From NCBI RefSeq assembly GCF_037892605.1, contig NZ_JBBKTU010000001.1, forward strand, positions 1,426,001 to 1,490,000: a stretch of 64,000 bases of DNA, in the 5' to 3' direction. This DNA comes from Lacibacter sp. H407 (GTDB lineage Bacteria; Bacteroidota; Bacteroidia; Chitinophagales; Chitinophagaceae). Shown here piece after piece: positions 1-7,617 of this stretch. A model generated the notes under the pieces. The model was not told where the DNA came from. It made no database searches and saw only the letters and a program-made list of their open reading frames with translations. Made by a program: the position numbers and the translations under genes. Positions within the stretch are counted from its first letter, which is position 1. Each line of letters opens with the position of its first letter.

Positions 1-1
1 A

Positions 2-784
2 TGGCACAGCATCACTCATTTACTTGTTAGCAGCGATGGAGGCGCAACGCAAGCCAAAAAAGTAAACGCCTCCGCAGGAGGCTTCCGTTACGATCGTGGA
101 GCAATCGTTCGTGGCGATACAACAAAAAAAGAAATAGCATTTGTCTTCACCGGTCATGAATTTGCAGATGGCGGCAATCGTATACTGCAAACATTGAAAC
201 AGCAAAACATAAAAGCTTCATTTTTCTTTACCGGGGATTTCTACCGGAATAAAAAATTTCAATTGCTTATTCGACAGCTGAAAAAAGACGGACATTATCT
301 CGGCGCTCATTCCGATAAACATTTGCTTTATGCCGATTGGACTAGACGGGATAGTCTGCTTGTAACGAAGCAGCAATTCAAAAAAGATCTGTTGCAGAAT
401 TATGCAGAAATGAATAGTTATGGCATCAGCAAACCAAATGCAACATTCTTTCTTCCACCTTACGAATGGTATAATGATTCAATTGCTGTCTGGACAAAAG
501 AATTAAATCTGCAACTCATCAACTATTCGCCCGGCACAAGATCAGCAGCAGATTACACATGGCCTGAATTACCGAACTATCAAAGCAGTGAGGCCATCTA
601 TCGATCCATTTTTAATTATGAGCAATCAAAACCCGCAGGACTGAATGGATTTCTATTGTTGTTGCACATCGGCACCGATTCACGGCGTAAGGATAAGTTT
701 TATGATCGCTTGCCGCAATTGATTCAACAGCTCAAACAAAAGGGCTATCAATTCAAAAACGTAAATGATTTATTGAAAGAGTGA
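2..784 (+). CDS. Polysaccharide deacetylase (NodB-fold), 5' truncated by window edge
   Basis: The reading frame is open from base 2, so the gene begins upstream; about 260 residues are visible. A NodB-type deacetylase domain covers the visible part. Motif 1 is atypical: FTGHEFADGG replaces the usual TFDDG. The metal-binding HSxxH motif is present (HSDKH), followed by an aromatic-rich region and a late LLHIGT strand. Such proteins remove acetyl groups from polysaccharides, usually in the envelope or periplasm. The stretch before the domain (SSDGGATQAKK) looks like the end of another extracellular domain, so the complete protein may be multidomain. The gene ends 43 bp before the Mur ligase. The fold is fairly clear; the substrate cannot be read from this sequence. 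Confidence 0.75.
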   Translation, partial: WHSITHLLVSSDGGATQAKKVNASAGGFRYDRGAIVRGDTTKKEIAFVFTGHEFADGGNRILQTLKQQNIKASFFFTGDFYRNKKFQLLIRQLKKDGHYLGAHSDKHLLYADWTRRDSLLVTKQQFKKDLLQNYAEMNSYGISKPNATFFLPPYEWYNDSIAVWTKELNLQLINYSPGTRSAADYTWPELPNYQSSEAIYRSIFNYEQSKPAGLNGFLLLLHIGTDSRRKDKFYDRLPQLIQQLKQKGYQFKNVNDLLKE

Positions 785-813
785 GTCATCCATATAATCA
801 ACCCTGAAGCACT

Positions 814-821
814 TATTTTTG
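814..821 (+). promoter_or_regulatory. -7 promoter box (TATTTTTG) for the Mur ligase
   Basis: This is an exact match to the Bacteroidota primary-sigma -7 consensus TAnnTTTG, only 6 nt before the ATG at 828. The transcript would be leaderless or nearly so. No clear -33 TTG lies at the expected distance. Confidence 0.45.
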
Positions 822-827
822 TAAACT

Positions 828-2207
828 ATGATCAAATCCATCAACGATTTCAACAACGTTTTCTTCATTGGAGTTGCCGGTACCGGCATGAGTGCTATTG
901 CACAGTACTTAAAAGGTATTGGTAAAGAAGTAAGCGGCAGCGACCGTTATTTTCATCCCGGCGAGCACAATGAAACAAAAGAAAAACTCGAAGCAGAAGG
1001 CATCCGTTGCTTTTTACAAAACGGCGAAGGCATAACCAACAAAACAGATTTGGTGGTTGTGTCAACGGCAGTGGAAGATACTGTTGAAGAAGTGATCAAG
1101 GCAAAAGAACTCAATATTCCTATTATCAAACGGGCAGAATTACTAGCCATTATTGCAAGAAGTAAAAAAACAATTGCGGTAGGTGGAACAAGTGGCAAAT
1201 CAACCACCAGTGCAATGTTGTTTGATATATTGCAACATGCAGCCATGCAACCCAGCATTATCAGTGGAGCAGGACTCACCAGTATCATAAAAGAAGGTAA
1301 GATCGGCAATGCAAAAGTGGGCAGTGGCGATTGGCTGGTAATTGAAGCCGATGAAAGCGATGGCAGCATTGTGAACTATACACCAGAAGTTGGTTTGCTC
1401 ATCAACATTGACAAGGATCATAAAGAGATCGATACACTCATTGAAATTTTTGAACAGTTCAAAAAAAATACTACTGAATTTTTTGTCGTGAATCAATCGC
1501 ATGCATTAGCAAAAAAATTATCAGCAAATCCATTGCATAATTTTTCAGTTGACCCGACAGATGATGCAGCTTACCATGCAACTGATTTTAAACAGGACGG
1601 CTTCAGTATTTCATTTGAAATCAATGATGTTCTGTTTACACTCAACAGTGTTGGGAAACATAACATGGAAAATGCGCTTGCTGCTGCATCAGTCGCTCAT
1701 CTCATTGGCGTTCCGTTATCGACAGCAGCAGAGGCATTAAAAACTTATGAAGGTATCTATCGTCGCCACCAGATCATCGGACAAAAAAACAACGTTTGGT
1801 TGATCGATGATTATGCACACAACCCAGCCAAGTGTGCGGCAAGTATCGAAGCTTGTCAGCCAATTGCAAAAAAGGTAATTGCCTGGTTTCAACCACATGG
1901 ATATGGCCCAACCAAATTCCTGCGTAATGATTTTGTAGAAGAGATCAGCAAAGCACTTCGTCCGGAAGATGAAATATGGATGAGTGAAATTTTTTATGCA
2001 GGTGGTACTGCCGTGAAAGATATTTCAGCCAATGATCTTATTAACGACCTTAAAGCAAAAGGGACACAGGCTTTTTTTGTAGAAAACAGGAACGATCTGG
2101 TTGCAGCAATTCGTTCGCATTTTACGGATGATTGTGTGCTGCTCCTGATGGGTGCCAGAGACCCCGGACTCGAGCAGTTTGCCAAAACAGTTTGGAAACA
2201 ACTGTAA
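828..2207 (+). CDS. Mur ligase family protein (MurC/Mpl-like)
   Basis: A 459-residue ATP-dependent ligase of the Mur family. The N-terminal Rossmann motif is GVAGTGMSAIA (residues 15-25), as in MurC. The ATP loop GTSGKST (120-126) has Ser where most Mur ligases have GKTT. EADESD and the central NIDKDH segment match the metal/ATP-binding region, and HNMENALAA plus DDYAHNP mark the central and C-terminal domains. MurC adds L-alanine to UDP-MurNAc; Mpl recycles tripeptide. The gene is not inside a division/cell-wall cluster and many Bacteroidota carry several MurC-like paralogues, so the exact substrate is left open. It probably acts in the cytoplasm in peptidoglycan synthesis or recycling. Confidence 0.8.
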   Translation: MIKSINDFNNVFFIGVAGTGMSAIAQYLKGIGKEVSGSDRYFHPGEHNETKEKLEAEGIRCFLQNGEGITNKTDLVVVSTAVEDTVEEVIKAKELNIPIIKRAELLAIIARSKKTIAVGGTSGKSTTSAMLFDILQHAAMQPSIISGAGLTSIIKEGKIGNAKVGSGDWLVIEADESDGSIVNYTPEVGLLINIDKDHKEIDTLIEIFEQFKKNTTEFFVVNQSHALAKKLSANPLHNFSVDPTDDAAYHATDFKQDGFSISFEINDVLFTLNSVGKHNMENALAAASVAHLIGVPLSTAAEALKTYEGIYRRHQIIGQKNNVWLIDDYAHNPAKCAASIEACQPIAKKVIAWFQPHGYGPTKFLRNDFVEEISKALRPEDEIWMSEIFYAGGTAVKDISANDLINDLKAKGTQAFFVENRNDLVAAIRSHFTDDCVLLLMGARDPGLEQFAKTVWKQL

Positions 2208-2278
2208 ATCAATTGTAAAAATTTGAGTTGTTTGTACGAATGGTTCTTTGATTTGTACTGCTGTACTAAGAATTGGGT

Positions 2279-2286
2279 TAATTTTG
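2279..2286 (+). promoter_or_regulatory. -7 promoter box (TAATTTTG) for the cupin gene
   Basis: Exact TAnnTTTG match. A TTG at 2253-2255 is 23 nt upstream, slightly longer than the usual 19-21. The likely transcription start is near 2292, which argues against translation starts further upstream. Confidence 0.4.
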
Positions 2287-2322
2287 CAAAATATGCAAGC
2301 GTTGAAAAAAGAGCAGAGTATA

Positions 2323-3207
2323 ATGAAGATGAACATTGAAAACCCAATTCCTATTGTTGATGGAACAACCATCACACGCAAGGAATTCACGGAAAAATAT
2401 TTAAGGCCGCAAAAGCCGGTCATTCTTCGTGGCTTATGGAAGCAATATCCTGCTTATGAAAAGTGGACAATGGATTATTTCAGGCAATCGATGGGCGATA
2501 TTAAAGTGAAACTTTTCAGCACCAAGAAAGCCAACCCAAGCGAAACATTAAGCGTGGCGCATGCGGAAATGAAATTCAATGAATATCTCGACCTCATTGA
2601 AAAAGAACCAACCGATCTGCGCCTGTTCTTGTTTCCTGTCTTTAAACACAAACCGGAGTTGCTAAAAGATTTTGGTTATCCAAACATTACCGGTCGCTAT
2701 ATTAAAATACCATTCATGTTTTTTGGACCTAAGCATTCCGTAACACGTATGCATATGGATATCGACATGAGCAATGTATTTCTTACCCAGTTCGTCGGAA
2801 AACGCAGAGTAGTGTTGTTTCCTCCTGATCAAAGTGATTTTTTATACCGTCTTCCCTTTAATGTACATGGGTTGGTTGATATTGATAAGCCTGATTTTGA
2901 AACCTATCCGGCCATGCAATATGCAAAAGGCTTCACTGGATATTTGGAGTATGGCGATACTCTTTACATGCCCAGCGGTTACTGGCACCACATTGAATAT
3001 GCAGAAGGAGGATTTGGCTTATCGGTTCGTACAATTGGTGCAACCATGGGTACGATCTTAACCGGTTTATGGAATGTAACACTCCAGCGTAAGTTCGACG
3101 ATATTATGTTCAAGATCCGTGGACAAAAATGGTTCAACTATAAAAAGGAACTGGCGATTAAACGAGCAGAAAAAGCAATTCAAAAAATTAAAGCAGAAGC
3201 TGCATAA
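2323..3207 (+). CDS. Cupin-like / JmjC-domain protein, putative Fe(II)/2-oxoglutarate oxygenase
   Basis: 294 residues from the ATG at 2323; an in-frame ATG at 2293 would add ten residues but lies at the predicted transcription start. The fold is cupin_8/JmjC. The first iron-binding pair is HMD (His144, Asp146), and the distal His lies in SGYWHHIE (about 222). A conserved KRRVVLFPP strand sits between them, as in bacterial relatives of the asparaginyl hydroxylase FIH. The family hydroxylates protein or small-molecule substrates; here the substrate is unknown. The C-terminus is Lys-rich. The gene stands alone between the Mur ligase and typA. Family assignment is good; function is inferred. Confidence 0.75.
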   Translation: MKMNIENPIPIVDGTTITRKEFTEKYLRPQKPVILRGLWKQYPAYEKWTMDYFRQSMGDIKVKLFSTKKANPSETLSVAHAEMKFNEYLDLIEKEPTDLRLFLFPVFKHKPELLKDFGYPNITGRYIKIPFMFFGPKHSVTRMHMDIDMSNVFLTQFVGKRRVVLFPPDQSDFLYRLPFNVHGLVDIDKPDFETYPAMQYAKGFTGYLEYGDTLYMPSGYWHHIEYAEGGFGLSVRTIGATMGTILTGLWNVTLQRKFDDIMFKIRGQKWFNYKKELAIKRAEKAIQKIKAEAA

Positions 3208-3397
3208 CAGTAACAATATTGAGTTGATGTTAGTGGAAAGAGATGTTCTTTATTGCAATGAAGTCCTTTCTTGTTTTAGTAAATTACTTACATCATTGAA
3301 AAAAGATGCTCCTGTTTCCCCTAAAGTACAAGCGAGCGTGGCAACCGGGCTGCTAAACGCATAAAAGCCCGTAACCAAACATTAACCTCCTTTTCCC

Positions 3398-3427
3398 TTG
3401 CCACCCCGCTTAAATGACCTACCTTTG
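3398..3427 (+). promoter_or_regulatory. typA promoter: TTG (3398-3400), N19, TACCTTTG (3420-3427)
   Basis: Both elements of the Bacteroidota housekeeping promoter are present with the canonical 19-nt spacing. The predicted transcript starts near 3433 and has a leader of about 45 nt before the ATG at 3479. It also shows that in-frame codons before 3479 belong to promoter DNA, not to the protein. The rest of 3208-3397 holds no gene I can support; a weak CGGGCT/AGCCCG inverted repeat lies near 3349-3372. Confidence 0.65.
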
Positions 3428-3478
3428 CCGACTCAAAAACGGTATTGGGGCAGTTGCCACAAGCCTAACGTATTGATT

Positions 3479-5290
3479 ATGAACATTCGCAACATAGCAA
3501 TTATTGCTCACGTAGATCATGGGAAAACAACCCTGGTAGATAAAATTTTACACGCTACCAAGGTGTTTCGTGATAATCAGGACACCGGCGAACTGATTAT
3601 GGATAGTAACGATCTCGAAAGAGAGCGTGGCATTACCATCTTTTCAAAAAATGCAGCCGTAGTATATAATGGTGTAAAAATTAACGTAATCGATACTCCT
3701 GGTCACGCCGATTTTGGTGGTGAGGTAGAGCGTGTATTGAAAATGGCCGATGGTGTGATCCTGTTGGTGGATGCCTTTGAAGGCCCGATGCCACAAACAC
3801 GTTTTGTGTTGCAGAAAGCATTGCACTTAAATCTGAAGCCGATCGTAGTTATCAATAAAGTTGATAAACCGAACTGTCGTCCGGATGAAGTACATGATGC
3901 AGTATTTGAATTATTCTTTAATCTGGATGCTACTGAAGAGCAATTGGATTTCCCTACGTATTATGGTAGCGGAAAGAACGGTTGGTTCAACGATTCATTA
4001 ACAGAGATCGACAATATTTTCCCATTGTTAGATGGTATCATTAAGTATGTGCCAGCTCCAAAAGTAGCGGAAGGTCCATTGCAAATGCAGTTAACTTCTT
4101 TGGACTACTCTTCTTTCCTTGGTCGTATTGCCATTGGTAAAGTAAGTCGTGGTGTAATTAAAGAAGGTCAGCAATCAGCACTGATGCAGGCAGACGGAAC
4201 GATCAGGAAACTGAAAGTGAAAGAGCTGTATGTGTTTGAAGGAATGGGTAAGAAAAAAGTAACAGAAGTAATTGCAGGTGATCTTTGCGCTGTAGTAGGT
4301 GTGGATGATTTTAATATTGGTGATACATTGGCCGATGCAGAAAATCCGGAAGCATTACCGGTGATCAGTGTAGATGAGCCAACAATGAACATGTTGTTTA
4401 GTGTAAACAACTCGCCGTTCTTTGGTAAAGATGGAAAGTTTGTTACCAGTCGCCACTTGCGTGACAGGTTAATGAAAGAAACTGAAAAGAACTTAGCACT
4501 TCGTGTAACAGATAGTGAAGATGGTGATAGTTTGATGGTGTATGGTCGTGGTATTCTTCACCTTGGTATCTTAATTGAAACCATGCGCAGAGAAGGATAT
4601 GAATTAACTGTTGGTCAACCACAGGTAATTACCAAAGAGATCAATGGTAAAAAATGTGAGCCGTATGAAACATTGGTAGTAGATGTGCCGCAGGAATTTG
4701 CCAGTAAAGTAATTGATCTTGTTACACGCCGTAAAGGTGAAATGCTGATCATGGAAACCAAAGGTGAAATGCAGCATCTGGAATTTGAAATTCCATCAAG
4801 AGGATTGATCGGATTGCGTACACAAATGCTCACGGCAACAACAGGTGAAGCAGTAATGGCGCATCGCTTTAATGAATACAAACCATGGAAAGGAAATATT
4901 CCCGGAAGAAATAATGGTGTGTTGATTTCAAAAAACACTGCGAAAACAACCGGTTATTCGATTGATAAATTACAGGACCGTGGTACGTTCTTTGTTGACC
5001 CTGCTGAAGAAGTGTATGCAGGACAAATCATTGCAGAAAATATTAAACCGGGCGATCTGGTTGTAAATGCAACGGAACCAAAAAAGTTGACCAACCACCG
5101 TGCAAGCGGAACGGATGATGCAACTCGTATGGCTCCAAAAACATTGATGACATTGGAAGAGTGTATGGAATACATTCAGTTTGATGAGTGTATTGAAGTA
5201 ACGCCTAATTTCATCCGTATGCGGAAAGTGATTCTTGATGAAGAGGAACGTAAAAAACAATCAAAATCGATGAACGCTCAAATGGCGTAA
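3479..5290 (+). CDS. typA: Ribosome-associated GTPase TypA/BipA
   Basis: 603 residues, the usual size for TypA/BipA. The start MNIRNIAIIAHVDHGKTT places the P-loop at residues 11-18, followed by the switch motif RGITI, DTPGHADFGGEV and NKVD. EF-G-like domains II, III and V follow, and the C-terminus carries the TypA signature NHRASGTDD. TypA is a translational GTPase that binds 70S ribosomes and supports ribosome assembly and growth under stress or low temperature. It is monocistronic: a consensus promoter lies upstream and a strong intrinsic terminator lies directly after the stop codon. Every diagnostic element is present. Confidence 0.97.
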   Translation: MNIRNIAIIAHVDHGKTTLVDKILHATKVFRDNQDTGELIMDSNDLERERGITIFSKNAAVVYNGVKINVIDTPGHADFGGEVERVLKMADGVILLVDAFEGPMPQTRFVLQKALHLNLKPIVVINKVDKPNCRPDEVHDAVFELFFNLDATEEQLDFPTYYGSGKNGWFNDSLTEIDNIFPLLDGIIKYVPAPKVAEGPLQMQLTSLDYSSFLGRIAIGKVSRGVIKEGQQSALMQADGTIRKLKVKELYVFEGMGKKKVTEVIAGDLCAVVGVDDFNIGDTLADAENPEALPVISVDEPTMNMLFSVNNSPFFGKDGKFVTSRHLRDRLMKETEKNLALRVTDSEDGDSLMVYGRGILHLGILIETMRREGYELTVGQPQVITKEINGKKCEPYETLVVDVPQEFASKVIDLVTRRKGEMLIMETKGEMQHLEFEIPSRGLIGLRTQMLTATTGEAVMAHRFNEYKPWKGNIPGRNNGVLISKNTAKTTGYSIDKLQDRGTFFVDPAEEVYAGQIIAENIKPGDLVVNATEPKKLTNHRASGTDDATRMAPKTLMTLEECMEYIQFDECIEVTPNFIRMRKVILDEEERKKQSKSMNAQMA

Positions 5291-5305
5291 TAAAAAGATA
5301 CATGC

Positions 5306-5333
5306 AAAGACCCGATCAATTGATCGGGTCTTT
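5306..5333 (+). terminator. Intrinsic terminator of typA
   Basis: A perfect 28-bp palindrome (arms AAAGACCCGATCAA / TTGATCGGGTCTTT) followed by a T-run on the plus strand, 16 bp after the typA stop. The convergent murA ends at 5360 and may also use it, though its T-run in that direction is short. Confidence 0.85.
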
Positions 5334-5359
5334 TTTATTTTATAAGCTGCAGAAATTCT

Positions 5360-6670
5360 TTATCCTTCCACACGTTTTATATCTGCACCTAATTTTCGCA
5401 AACGTTCATCGATGTATTGATAACCTCTGTCGATTTGTTCAATGTTTTGAATTGTACTTTTTCCTTCGGCACTTAACGCTGCAATCAACAATGCCTGTCC
5501 GGCACGAATGTCGGGACTGCTCATCGTAATTCCTCTTAACTTCTGTTCACGTTCTAAACCAATAACAACTGCACGGTGTGGATCGCATAAAATGATCTGT
5601 GCACCCATGTCAATCAGTTTATCAACAAAGAACAGTCGGCTTTCAAACATTTTTTGATGAATGAGTACGCTGCCTTTTGCCTGTATAGCAGTAACAAGTA
5701 CAATACTTAACAGATCGGGTGTAAAGCCCGGCCATGGGTGATCGTAAATGGTTAACACGCCTCCGTCAAAATAACGTTGCACTTCATACATTTCCTGTTC
5801 TGGAATATGTATATCATCACCATCAATGTTTAGTTGAATCCCGAGCTGACGAAATTTTTCAGGAATAATTCCAAGTTGATCAACACCTGCACCTTTGATC
5901 GTAATGTCGCTCTGCGTCATAGCGGCAAGACCAATGAACGAACCAACTTCGATCATATCCGGTAAAATACGGTGAGCTGTTCCACCTAAATAATCAACAC
6001 CTTCAATAGTAAGCAGGTTGCTTCCAACGCCACTGATCTTTGCACCCATGCGGTTGAGCATGGCACACAACTGCTGAATATATGGTTCACATGCAGCATT
6101 GTAAATAGTGGTAGTGCCCGTGGCCATACTGGCGGCCATTACAATATTTGCGGTGCCTGTTACAGATGGTTCATCGAGTAACATATCAACTCCTTTTAAT
6201 TCAGCAGTTGTTAAATGGAAGAAACCATCTTCAGGATGATAATTAAAATCGGCACCTAATTTTTCAAATCCAATGATGTGTGTATCTAATCTTCGTCTGC
6301 CAATTTTATCGCCACCCGGTTTTGGAATAAATGCTTTTTGATAACGGGCCAGTAATGGTCCTGCCAGCATAACGCTTCCACGCAATCGTCCACTTTTCTT
6401 TTTAAACGCTTCACCGTGCAGATAATCAATATCAATATCATCAGCTTGAAAAATACAGGTGTCACGTTGTGGCCGTTCGATCTTCACATGCATATCGCCC
6501 AGCAGTTCAATGAGCAGATTTACATCTACAATATCAGGGATATTTGTAATGGTTACTTTCTCTGGTGTAAGCAATACTGCACTGATAATTTGCAGTGCTT
6601 CATTTTTTGCACCTTGAGGAACAATTTCACCGTTTAATTTTTTTCCACCTCTAACTTCAAAAGAATGCAT
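5360..6670 (-). CDS. murA: UDP-N-acetylglucosamine 1-carboxyvinyltransferase (Asp-type MurA)
   Basis: 436 residues. MurA transfers enolpyruvate from PEP to UDP-GlcNAc, the first committed step of peptidoglycan synthesis in the cytoplasm. The N-terminus MHSFEVRGG...GAKNEAL has the invariant Lys22-Asn23 pair. The mobile loop reads PGGDKIGRRRLDTH at about 119-131, so Asp121 stands where most MurA enzymes have the catalytic Cys (Cys115 in E. coli), the residue alkylated by fosfomycin. Cys-to-Asp MurA enzymes are known to be active and fosfomycin-resistant in other phyla. The gene is convergent with typA and appears to be transcribed alone. The identification is secure. Confidence 0.95.
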   Translation of the reverse strand: MHSFEVRGGKKLNGEIVPQGAKNEALQIISAVLLTPEKVTITNIPDIVDVNLLIELLGDMHVKIERPQRDTCIFQADDIDIDYLHGEAFKKKSGRLRGSVMLAGPLLARYQKAFIPKPGGDKIGRRRLDTHIIGFEKLGADFNYHPEDGFFHLTTAELKGVDMLLDEPSVTGTANIVMAASMATGTTTIYNAACEPYIQQLCAMLNRMGAKISGVGSNLLTIEGVDYLGGTAHRILPDMIEVGSFIGLAAMTQSDITIKGAGVDQLGIIPEKFRQLGIQLNIDGDDIHIPEQEMYEVQRYFDGGVLTIYDHPWPGFTPDLLSIVLVTAIQAKGSVLIHQKMFESRLFFVDKLIDMGAQIILCDPHRAVVIGLEREQKLRGITMSSPDIRAGQALLIAALSAEGKSTIQNIEQIDRGYQYIDERLRKLGADIKRVEG

Positions 6671-6765
6671 GTGTTGAATTTAATGATTCGGAAAGCAAGG
6701 TAATAAGAGTTGTTGCGTGTAGCAAATTCTGATTGGAAGATGACAGACACAAACAACAAAAAATA

Positions 6766-6797
6766 AAAGGCTGATAAGTTTAAACTTATCAGCCTTT
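6766..6797 (-). terminator. Intrinsic terminator downstream of the DUF4290 gene
   Basis: A perfect 32-bp palindrome with arms AAAGGCTGATAAGTTT and its complement, followed on the minus strand by a T-rich run. It lies 19 bp after the DUF4290 stop and separates that gene from murA. Confidence 0.85.
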
Positions 6798-6816
6798 GCA
6801 ATGATATCTAAAAAGA

Positions 6817-7524
6817 TCAATAGCGTTTTTTAAATTTACCGCCACCACCGCCGCCGCCACGATTGTCACGCCCGCTACCACCACGGTTATCTCTTCCGCC
6901 ACCACTTCCACTGCGTTGTTGGAAATGCTTTTTAAATTTACCGCCACCGCTGCCGCCACGGTTTTCTCTGAAATCATCGCTCGGACGATACTGGCGTACA
7001 AAAGGCCGGTTATTGAATTCCAGTTCGCCTTTGGTAATGGCACTTAGTTCAGCTTGTATGGCATCATCATGAATATTTTCTTTATGCCAGTTATTGTAAG
7101 AAAGCTTCATGTAATAAGCAATGGCATTTGCAAAGCCCTGTTTCTTTTCAGGATTCTCTTCTTTCAACGCCTTATCAATAACGATCTCAATATTTTTTCC
7201 CAAGTGGTTCAAACGAGGGTAGCGTTTGGGGTAAGGTAAAGGTTCCGGCTTTGCTTTTAATGATTCACGAGTGGGGATAGGGTAAGGGCTTTCAACATCT
7301 AACTTAAAATCAGAGATGAGGAATAAATGATCCCATAGTTTATGACGGAAATCTTCCACATTTTTCAAATGCGGATTCAGAAAACCCATTAATTCAATCA
7401 CCACATACGCCTGTTCCTGGCGTTTCGATCTGTCTTCAATGGTCAGGATATGATCAACCATTTTCTGAATATGTCGTCCATATTCACGAATGGTTAAATG
7501 ATTCCTTGTTGTATTATATTCCAT
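6817..7524 (-). CDS. DUF4290 protein with an RGG/GGG-rich C-terminal tail
   Basis: 235 residues from MEYNTTRNHL, the usual N-terminus of DUF4290 proteins; eight in-frame codons upstream overlap the promoter and are excluded. Residues 1 to about 180 form the mostly helical conserved domain, whose function is unknown to me. The last 55 or so residues are low-complexity: RGGSGGGKFKK, GGGRDNRGG repeats, a Gly run and a KFKKRY end. RGG tails of this kind usually bind RNA or promote condensates, so a link to RNA or ribosomes is a reasonable guess, not a demonstrated role. A TACATTTG box (minus strand, 7536-7543) lies 11 nt before the start. Confidence 0.8.
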   Translation of the reverse strand: MEYNTTRNHLTIREYGRHIQKMVDHILTIEDRSKRQEQAYVVIELMGFLNPHLKNVEDFRHKLWDHLFLISDFKLDVESPYPIPTRESLKAKPEPLPYPKRYPRLNHLGKNIEIVIDKALKEENPEKKQGFANAIAYYMKLSYNNWHKENIHDDAIQAELSAITKGELEFNNRPFVRQYRPSDDFRENRGGSGGGKFKKHFQQRSGSGGGRDNRGGSGRDNRGGGGGGGKFKKRY

Positions 7525-7535
7525 AGTTGTAAAAG

Positions 7536-7543
7536 CAAATGTA
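7536..7543 (-). promoter_or_regulatory. -7 promoter box (TACATTTG) for the DUF4290 gene
   Basis: Exact TAnnTTTG match on the minus strand, 11 nt from the ATG at 7524. It supports the shorter start and implies a very short leader. Confidence 0.5.
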
Positions 7544-7557
7544 AGCAAAGGGATGAT

Positions 7558-7584
7558 AAAAAAAGCTGCCCTTTTGGGGCAGCT
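7558..7584 (-). terminator. Intrinsic terminator of the metalloprotease transcript
   Basis: The stem AGCTGCCC/GGGCAGCT has a 5-nt loop and is followed on the minus strand by seven Ts. It lies between the metalloprotease stop (7618) and the DUF4290 promoter, so the two genes are transcribed separately. Confidence 0.85.
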
Positions 7585-7617
7585 GGTTCCAGTGGTAAAC
7601 TATGACTATCGAAAAAC

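Noticed and set aside
953-1369. 138-residue ORF antisense to the Mur ligase
   Set aside because: Codon-shadow composition and no homology I can recognise.
3119-3364. 81-residue ORF after the cupin gene
   Set aside because: Most of it lies in another frame of the cupin gene and the tail crosses into the typA upstream region; no family resemblance.
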